A stretch of 27,699 nt of DNA from positions 1-27,699 of IMG/VR virus record IMGVR_UViG_3300037264_008178; one strand, given 5' to 3'. This DNA is from a virus. The notes under the pieces are model-generated. The model was not told the DNA's origin. It did no database searches and was given only the letters and a program-made list of their open reading frames with translations. The position numbers were made by a program, and so were the translations under genes. This document shows, one piece after another, positions 22,567 to 27,699 of the stretch. Numbering within the stretch: the stretch's first letter is position 1; every line of letters starts with the position of its first letter.

Positions 22567-22962
22567 ATGCATTTTGACGCCACTTTGTTTACAACTGTAT
22601 ACCAGGTGATTGGATTGCCTGCGGCCTTGATGTTGATCTACTGGATAGCCATGAAATGGATGCATGACCAGGGTACTAAAATCAACGCAGATCGGATTGA
22701 GCATATCAGGAAGTGGGATAGTATGGTTCAGTCCTATGAAAAGCAGAACAAGCTACAGATACAGTCTCATCAGGATGAAATCGAGCGTATGTTCAAGTTG
22801 CATGAGCGCCAGACATGCGTATCCGAAATGAATGCTGCTGAGCTAATTAAGATAACTGAGGGAGTTCGGCAGATTCATGATTGTATACAGAAACTGTCGC
22901 CCAAAGTTATCGGCACCAGCCCGGCTCCAAATAACCAGCACGGATATTCAAATTCATTTTAA
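22567..22962 (+). CDS. Membrane-anchored coiled-coil protein (Mu gp25-like position)
   Basis: The 131-residue protein has an N-terminal membrane helix (about residues 5-25, LFTTVYQVIGLPAALMLIYW) followed by a long charged helix (about 35-95) rich in Glu, Lys and Gln. It is the first gene of the packaging operon, in the position of the Mu gp24/gp25 genes, of which gp25-like DUF2730 proteins have the same membrane-plus-coiled-coil layout. The function is not known; it might take part in lysis (holin or spanin-like) or in anchoring the prohead. GGAGA at 22558-22562 is the ribosome site. Confidence 0.6.
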   Translation: MHFDATLFTTVYQVIGLPAALMLIYWIAMKWMHDQGTKINADRIEHIRKWDSMVQSYEKQNKLQIQSHQDEIERMFKLHERQTCVSEMNAAELIKITEGVRQIHDCIQKLSPKVIGTSPAPNNQHGYSNSF

Positions 22963-22979
22963 CAATAGGGAGGATGTTA

Positions 22980-23225
22980 ATGCGTGAAGAGCTACTCAAA
23001 TATCGAGGCATGCTTGTCGAAACCGAACGAAAAATCGCTGAACTCGATGTTATCATCGCCGCAGACGTATCAAATGCCCGCTCACTGCTCAATCCGTTCC
23101 AGGAAGACCATACGCGGCTAGACACCGCCAAGGTAGTCGCCGTTGCAAACCGGATTCATGAGAATGTCGAGCTGCTACGTAAGGCTATGGAGAAAGCCGT
23201 TGAGCTGCGGGAGGCTATCGCATGA
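22980..23225 (+). CDS. Mu gp26-like small protein
   Basis: The start is set at 22980 because GGGAGG (22968-22973) is six bases upstream; the ATG at 22974 follows the site with no gap and is unlikely. The 81-residue product is helical: LLKYRGMLVETERKIAELDVII, then a polar turn, and ENVELLRKAMEKAVELREAI. It resembles the gp26 slot between gp25 and the terminase small subunit in Mu. Role unknown. Its stop overlaps the next start (ATGA). Confidence 0.6.
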   Translation: MREELLKYRGMLVETERKIAELDVIIAADVSNARSLLNPFQEDHTRLDTAKVVAVANRIHENVELLRKAMEKAVELREAIA

Positions 23226-23662
23226 AACGACAGATACTCGAACCCATTGCGGAGCGTATGTATGTCGTTGACCAGATGACTCTGAACACCATTTCAACTG
23301 ACCTTAAACTCGCAGAGAAAACTGTTTGGACTTGGAAACAGGATGGCAACTGGGATGTAAAACGCGACCAATATCTGAAAACAAAAACCGACTTCCATGC
23401 CGACCTTTATAATTTTGCACGCAAACTGATGAAACTGATCGACATGGACATGGAGCGCATGATCGAGTCGCCGCTTGTTGGCGATGAAGAACGCGATAAG
23501 CGCCTGGAGTCCCGTATCAACTCCATGAGCCGGCTACTCGACAAATTACCCAAAACCAAAGATTACGAAAGCAAAATCAAAAACGAAGCCGAAGCCGAGA
23601 ACCGAGCCGACGTCTCCGGCGACGCCATTGCGCAAAAAGTCAAGGAGATACTAGGCGGATAA
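23222..23662 (+). CDS. Terminase small subunit (DUF1804-like, Mu gp27 position)
   Basis: The 146-residue protein has an N-terminal helix-turn-helix: ERMYVVDQMTLNTISTDLKLAEKTVWTWKQDGNWDVKRDQY, that is the A-x-x-Y-V pattern, a turn, a recognition helix with T-V-W-x-W-K, and the W-D-x-x-R closing motif of phage small terminase proteins. The rest is helical. It should bind DNA and load the large subunit. It is next to the large subunit gene and translated from an ATGA overlap with the upstream gene. Confidence 0.8.
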   Translation: MKRQILEPIAERMYVVDQMTLNTISTDLKLAEKTVWTWKQDGNWDVKRDQYLKTKTDFHADLYNFARKLMKLIDMDMERMIESPLVGDEERDKRLESRINSMSRLLDKLPKTKDYESKIKNEAEAENRADVSGDAIAQKVKEILGG

Positions 23663-23670
23663 CAATAACC

Positions 23671-23787
23671 GTACGGGCGGGTTTTCCTTAACCCGCCCCG
23701 TACACCATAACCGTACCGGCGGGTTTTCCTTAACCCGCCCCGTACACCATAACCGTACCGGCGGGTTTTCCTTAACCCGCCCTGTAC
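23671..23787 (+). repeat. Three palindromic units, 42-bp period
   Basis: Units start at 23671, 23713 and 23755 with GTACGGG or GTACCGG, loop TTTTCCTTAA, and arms GGCGGG/CCCGCC. The right ends read CCCCGTAC or CCCTGTAC. The second and third left ends carry GTACCGG where the first has GTACGGG, so one pair in the arm is lost. They lie between the terminase subunit genes, with spacers of about ten bases that also repeat (CACCATAACC). Confidence 0.9.
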
Positions 23788-23804
23788 ACAATGACAACGA
23801 CATT

Positions 23805-25208
23805 ATGATAAAAGCACTCGAATCCTACTTCTTCAAATACCAACTCGACTACCTGGCCGACCGCTCCCGTATTAAGCTCCTGGAGAAATCCCGCCGTATC
23901 GGCGGCTCATACATGCAAGCCTTCGAGGATGTCGAAGACATCGTCACCCGTCGCGAGTATACCCCCGGACGTCCGGTCGAACGTATCTACTTTGCCTCAA
24001 AGGATGAACTCGCCGGTAGAGAATATATCGAATATTGCTACAAATGGGCAAAGATTTTCAACATAGCTGCAAAGGAACTCGGCACCGAAATCGTCGATGA
24101 AAAGACCGGAGCAAAGGCGTCTGTCATAGAATTTTCCAACGGTGGCAAGATATACGCCCTCTCGTCAAGCCCTACCGCCTTCAACTCCAAGGGCGGCAAA
24201 ATAGTCTGGGATGAAGCTGCTCTGCATAAGGACCAGCGCCAGATGTGGGCGGGCGCAAAACCTGCGTCGCTCTGGGGATATCCTATCCGGATACTCTCAA
24301 CGCACAAAGGCAAGAAAACCCTGTTTTATAAATTCTGCGAGGATGTTAAAAAGGGTAAGCTCAACTGGTCGCATCATATCGTTACCCTGCCGCGCGCTGT
24401 CAATGACGGACTCGCTGATAAAATCCTCGGACGCAAACTCACCGCTCAAGAACGCCTCGACTGGGTCGAGCAGCAACGAAAAGACTGTAACGACGACGAC
24501 ATCTTCAACGAGGATTTCCTGTGCCTGCCCGTAGACTCAACCACGGCTTACTTTTCCTATGAACTCATCGAGTCCTGTACTCGCGATAAAATATTGCTTC
24601 CCTTTGAGGAACTCAAAAACTGCAAAGGCCCGCTCTATGCAGGTTGGGACATTGCGCGGTACCGGGACATGTCCGTTGTAATTGTCCTGGAGAAATCCGC
24701 TGTGCAGTATATCGTGCGGCATATACGTATTATGGATAAAACTCCGACCCCGCTGCAGAAAAACATTGCCGATGAATTTCTCCGGCTGCCGAATCTCATG
24801 CGTATGTGTCTGGATCAGACAGGCATGGGTATTCCCATCACCGAAGACATGCAGAAATCTCACGGAGTCTACCGTGCTGAGGGCGTTACCTTTACGAATC
24901 AGGTAAAAGAGGTGCTGGCGACGTCTCTCAAAAACGCATTTGAGGACATCGCCGTCATTGTTCCCGACGATTATGTGCTCAAAGAATCTATGCACTCAAT
25001 CCAGAAAATTGTCACCGCTGCCGGCAATACCCGATATGATGCTGATCGTACGGATCAGACCGGGCATGCGGATATGTTCTGGGCGCTGGCGCTTGCCTAT
25101 CATGCCGCTGTTGATCCGTCAACCGGCCCTGCATGGGCATGCTCCACCAGTCCAATATTCACGTCTACCTATTCCGATTATAACAGTTCTATGTTGAAAC
25201 GATACTAA
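23805..25208 (+). CDS. terL: Terminase large subunit (Mu gp28-like)
   Basis: The 467-residue motor-nuclease packages DNA into the prohead. The N-terminal ATPase has a Walker A variant at EKSRRIGGS (residues 27-35) and a Walker B at GGKIVWDEAALH (near 130). The C-terminal nuclease shows LYAGWDIARYRDMSVVIVLE (first acidic strand), MRMCLDQTGMGIPITEDM, and QTGHADMFWALALAYHAA; this is the RNase H-like nuclease layout of Mu-type large terminases. Length fits the family. It follows a repeat-filled gap after the small subunit. Confidence 0.9.
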   Translation: MIKALESYFFKYQLDYLADRSRIKLLEKSRRIGGSYMQAFEDVEDIVTRREYTPGRPVERIYFASKDELAGREYIEYCYKWAKIFNIAAKELGTEIVDEKTGAKASVIEFSNGGKIYALSSSPTAFNSKGGKIVWDEAALHKDQRQMWAGAKPASLWGYPIRILSTHKGKKTLFYKFCEDVKKGKLNWSHHIVTLPRAVNDGLADKILGRKLTAQERLDWVEQQRKDCNDDDIFNEDFLCLPVDSTTAYFSYELIESCTRDKILLPFEELKNCKGPLYAGWDIARYRDMSVVIVLEKSAVQYIVRHIRIMDKTPTPLQKNIADEFLRLPNLMRMCLDQTGMGIPITEDMQKSHGVYRAEGVTFTNQVKEVLATSLKNAFEDIAVIVPDDYVLKESMHSIQKIVTAAGNTRYDADRTDQTGHADMFWALALAYHAAVDPSTGPAWACSTSPIFTSTYSDYNSSMLKRY

Positions 25209-25214
25209 TTATTT

Positions 25215-25240
25215 GTACGGGCTGGTTTCTAACCAGCCCA
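25215..25240 (+). repeat. Single palindromic unit (GGGCTGG type)
   Basis: GTACGGGCTGG, loop TTTCTAA, CCAGCCC. Perfectly paired variant of the family, lying in the 43-bp gap between terminase and portal, just before the AAAGGA ribosome site of the portal gene. Confidence 0.85.
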
Positions 25241-25251
25241 AAGGATAAACT

Positions 25252-26784
25252 ATGGCAGAAAATTTTATACAAAACGAGTCCAAACCCAAACTATCCCTTC
25301 TTCGCTCAGAGCTTGCTACGCGGGAAACTGCGTCATTTATCAGGGAGTTCTATGAAACGCTGCCCAACCCCGATCCTATCCTGCGCAAGGCCGGTATTTA
25401 TATCCAAACCCTGCGGGAAATCCGCCGCTACCCCCGTGTATCAAGCGCTATACGGAGTCGCAAGTCAGGATTCTTCAAGCGTAATACCCAGGTACTAGCC
25501 AACGACGCATCTCCCCAAACCGTCACCTTCATTGAAGACTGCCTGAAAAAAATCAATATGCGCACAGTCATTTCCGAGATACTGGATTATTTCGGATTCG
25601 GCTATCAGGTTAGCGAAATCGTCTGGCAGCAGGATGGACAGGACATTGTCCCCGTTAAAATCCAGGCTAAGCCGCAGGAGTGGTTTAAGTTCAATTCCCA
25701 GAACCATCTTCTATTCTGTCCGGAACTCGGACTTCCCACAGTCGTTGACAACTACAAATTTCTGCTCACACAGAACGAGGCCGACTATCTCAACCCCTAC
25801 GGCGTTGGCGCATACTCAGACTGCTTCTGGCCCGTAACATTTATCAAAGGCGGAATTAAATTCTGGGCGAGGTTTATTGAAAAATTCGGTATGCCGCACA
25901 TTGTCGGGAAAACCCCTCGTTCTACCGAAGACGCTGAGCGTAACAAGTTCTTAGCCGATCTTGTTGTCGCCATACAGAACAGTGCTACCGTTATTTCGGA
26001 TGACAAGGCCGTCGAATTTCACGAATCTGAACGGTCCTCGTCTACCGAAGCATACAAAGAATTTACCGCATATCACAATGCCGAAATAGCAATTGCAATC
26101 CTTGGGCACGAGGGCACGCTCACAGCCACGCCCGGAAAGCTGGGAAGCAGCGCTGACGCCATGCAAGCCCGCGACGATCTTATTGACTCGGATTGCATCG
26201 CCGTCGCCGCTACTATCAATATGCTTATCCGCTGGATTCTCGAACTTAATCCTCACCATGCGTCCGGCGGTATCCCGACCTATGACATTTACGAAGATGA
26301 ATTTGTTGACAAAACACTTGCCGAGCGTGATGAAATCCTCTCCCGCACCGGAATAAAATTCAAATCGCCCTATTATCAGAATGCCTATAATCTATCCGAA
26401 GATGATTTCGAGATTGCCACTCAATCACCTCAATCCGCCACATTCGCCGCCACTCCTACATCCCCCGTACGGGCGATATCCCCCGTACGGGCGGGTTTCA
26501 AACCCGCCCCGACCGCTCCCCAGCAAATCATCGCCAAAGCCGAATCGGAAATCTCCCACGACGAAATTATTGACACCGTGCGAAACATGGCTGAAAAGGC
26601 CGGTAGCTTGGAAGAATTTCAGGCCACACTCCTGGATTCCTATAAAGATTTTTCTGAATCCAAAACCGCCGCCCATATCCAGCAAGCCCTGACTACCGCC
26701 GATCTCGCCGGCCGCCTCGACATCGCCAATCTCGTACGGGCGGGTTTCAAACCCGCCCCCTCCACAGAGGCCCCGAATGCCTAA
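25252..26784 (+). CDS. Portal protein (Mu gp29-like, DUF935) carrying in-frame palindrome insertions
   Basis: The 510-residue portal forms the DNA entry ring. The N-terminal two thirds fit the DUF935 family: LRKAGIYIQTLREIRRYPRVSSAIRSRKSG, FGYQVSEIVW, INMLIRWILELN near residue 330, and GGIPTYDIYEDEFVD. From about residue 395 the sequence is different: two copies of the palindromic element are inserted in frame and add VRAGFKPAP (residues 412-420 and 495-503), with a partial copy at 406-408 (VRA). Between them is a helical charged segment of about 70 residues. So the portal carries an unusual tail that contains translated repeats, while the core fold is intact. An AAAGGA site precedes the start. 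Confidence 0.9.
   Translation: MAENFIQNESKPKLSLLRSELATRETASFIREFYETLPNPDPILRKAGIYIQTLREIRRYPRVSSAIRSRKSGFFKRNTQVLANDASPQTVTFIEDCLKKINMRTVISEILDYFGFGYQVSEIVWQQDGQDIVPVKIQAKPQEWFKFNSQNHLLFCPELGLPTVVDNYKFLLTQNEADYLNPYGVGAYSDCFWPVTFIKGGIKFWARFIEKFGMPHIVGKTPRSTEDAERNKFLADLVVAIQNSATVISDDKAVEFHESERSSSTEAYKEFTAYHNAEIAIAILGHEGTLTATPGKLGSSADAMQARDDLIDSDCIAVAATINMLIRWILELNPHHASGGIPTYDIYEDEFVDKTLAERDEILSRTGIKFKSPYYQNAYNLSEDDFEIATQSPQSATFAATPTSPVRAISPVRAGFKPAPTAPQQIIAKAESEISHDEIIDTVRNMAEKAGSLEEFQATLLDSYKDFSESKTAAHIQQALTTADLAGRLDIANLVRAGFKPAPSTEAPNA
26460..26513 (+). repeat. In-frame palindrome with a partial 18-bp duplication
   Basis: ATCCCCCGTACGGGCG occurs at 26460-26475 and 26478-26493 (period 18, six codons). 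The second copy continues into a full palindrome to 26511. Both keep the portal reading frame. Confidence 0.9.
26734..26760 (+). repeat. In-frame palindrome near the portal C-terminus
   Basis: GTACGGGCGGG, loop TTTCAAA, CCCGCCC. It encodes VRAGFKPAP near the end of the protein and is in the same reading phase as the copy at 26485. Confidence 0.9.
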
Positions 26785-27699
26785 CATAAATTACGGCACT
26801 CTCCCCTTCGACGAGGCCATCGATTTTATCCGCAATAAAATCGACCTGCCCACAAAAACCTGGTCCGATATCACCAACGATATGCACGGCCGTGCCTTTG
26901 TGGTGGCAGGAGCTATGAAACAAGAAATCGTTTCCGACTTTCATTCGGCAATTCTCAAGGCCGTCACCGATGGTACAGACATCGCTCAATTCAGAAAAGA
27001 TTTTGATTCCATCGTTGCAAATCACGGATGGACATACAACGGGAAACGCGGCTGGCGCAGTTCGGTAATACTCGACACAAATCTCTCGACCGCCTACTCA
27101 GCCGGTAGAGAAAAGCAGAGAAGAGCCGAATCTGTCATTGCCGCTTTCCCAAACAATACCTATCGCACGATGGATGATTCCCGGGTGCGGCCGCTACACC
27201 AGTCCTGGAACGGCGTTACCCTGCCCTGGAACGATCCCTGGTGGGCGACACATCAGCCCCCGCGAGGTTATGGTTGTCGATGCTGGACAGAGCCTACAGC
27301 GGGCGTTCCAGACCGATCAGCCCCCGACAATGGCTTTACCGAATGGAAAAATCCCGCAACCGGGCAGGTCGAAAGTATCCCGGCGGGCATTGATCCCGGA
27401 TTTGCGTATAATCCCGCTGATGCCGCCTGGGGACGGGAGATGAACTGTAAGGTTGCCGACGAGGATGAGCGCGACACATGGACGCCCATACAACAACGAC
27501 ATCTGGAAAATTACAACCGCCCTGCGAAAGTCCCCCTGGATGCCGTCAACACAGTGCCCTATGCGAACCACGCTACCACTGAAGACGTACTCCGGAAGCA
27601 TTTACAAATCGCGATTGGAGGCGAATCGAAGACCTATAATAACCCGATTGGAGAAATGGTATTGATAAGCCAGGGACTGTGCGATCACATAATGAAAGA
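26777..27699 (+). CDS. F: F-like head morphogenesis protein (Mu gp30), partial at the window edge, with a possible nuclease-like C-terminal domain
   Basis: The frame runs from ATG 26777, which overlaps the portal stop region by eight bases, to the window end with no stop (307 residues seen). The core is the Mu F / SPP1 gp7 minor head protein fold: LPFDEAIDFIRNKIDLPT near the start, VILDTNLSTAYSAGREKQ near residue 100, and the cysteine-rich PPRGYGCRCW (161-170) after HQSWNGVTLPWNDPWW; HxxW and the CRC motif fit the F family. After residue about 255 there is a new segment (VLRKHLQIAIGGESKTYNNP, IGEMVLISQGLCDHIMK) that resembles the start of the phage-associated PBECR-type toxin-nuclease domains often fused to F proteins. 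The domain is cut off here, so this is a tentative call. Confidence 0.75.
   Translation, partial: MPNINYGTLPFDEAIDFIRNKIDLPTKTWSDITNDMHGRAFVVAGAMKQEIVSDFHSAILKAVTDGTDIAQFRKDFDSIVANHGWTYNGKRGWRSSVILDTNLSTAYSAGREKQRRAESVIAAFPNNTYRTMDDSRVRPLHQSWNGVTLPWNDPWWATHQPPRGYGCRCWTEPTAGVPDRSAPDNGFTEWKNPATGQVESIPAGIDPGFAYNPADAAWGREMNCKVADEDERDTWTPIQQRHLENYNRPAKVPLDAVNTVPYANHATTEDVLRKHLQIAIGGESKTYNNPIGEMVLISQGLCDHIMK

Noticed and set aside
8840-26760. GC-rich palindromes as rho-independent terminators
   Set aside because: None is followed by a T-run in the direction of the neighbouring genes, and two lie inside the portal gene. They may affect transcription, but they are not standard terminators.

Overview
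The window is the structural half of a Mu-like, contractile-tailed (myovirus) transposable prophage or phage. Gene order and family signatures match phage Mu late genes: portal-side packaging genes, protease/scaffold, capsid, the DUF1320/DUF1834 pair, sheath, tube, frameshifted tail chaperone, tape measure, gpN, gpP, gp45, gp46, gp47, gp48 and fibre. No transposase, repressor, lysis enzyme, tRNA or rRNA is seen. The host cannot be named from this sequence. A Mu-like phage points to a Gram-negative bacterium, and the dense GC-rich palindromes look like host-type dispersed repeats that have colonised the phage.

Layout. Positions 1-299 hold no gene, only AT-rich direct repeats. On the minus strand, read from 22368 down to 300: gpI-like protease/scaffold, a head-decoration-like protein, the major capsid, a terminator and structured spacer, DUF1320, DUF1834, a membrane protein, a gp38-like small protein, sheath, tube, tail chaperone with an overlapping -1 frame, tape measure, gpN, gpP (hub), gp45 (spike), gp46, gp47 (baseplate J). 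An accessory cassette of seven tail or host-contact genes (7780-2352) comes next, then gp48 and a short His-rich fibre. On the plus strand from 22567 to the right edge: a membrane coiled-coil protein, a gp26-like small protein, terminase small subunit, terminase large subunit, portal, and an F-like head morphogenesis protein cut off by the window end. In Mu all of these are read in one direction. Here the packaging module is turned round, so the two operons diverge from 22369-22566, which contains two copies of a perfect 22-bp palindrome.

The most unusual feature is a family of about two dozen short GC-rich palindromes (arms GGGCGGG/CCCGCCC, loop TTTCAAA or TTTCTAA, with arm variants GGGCACG and GGGCTGG). 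They occupy most of the larger gaps between genes, often as tandem arrays with periods of 31, 35, 42 or 45 bp. All copies point the same way on the plus strand, although the genes around them run in both directions. Arm variants show compensatory changes, two genes end on the first bases of a unit, and in the portal gene the element is inserted in frame, giving the peptide VRAGFKPAP twice.

Other observations of note: a programmed -1 frameshift (A AAA AAA) in the tail chaperone giving a 194-residue product, a carbohydrate-binding-like insertion inside baseplate J, an InlB-B-like domain fused to gp48, a capsid protein with an N-terminal hydrophobic extension, and a possible toxin-nuclease-like C-terminus on the F protein.
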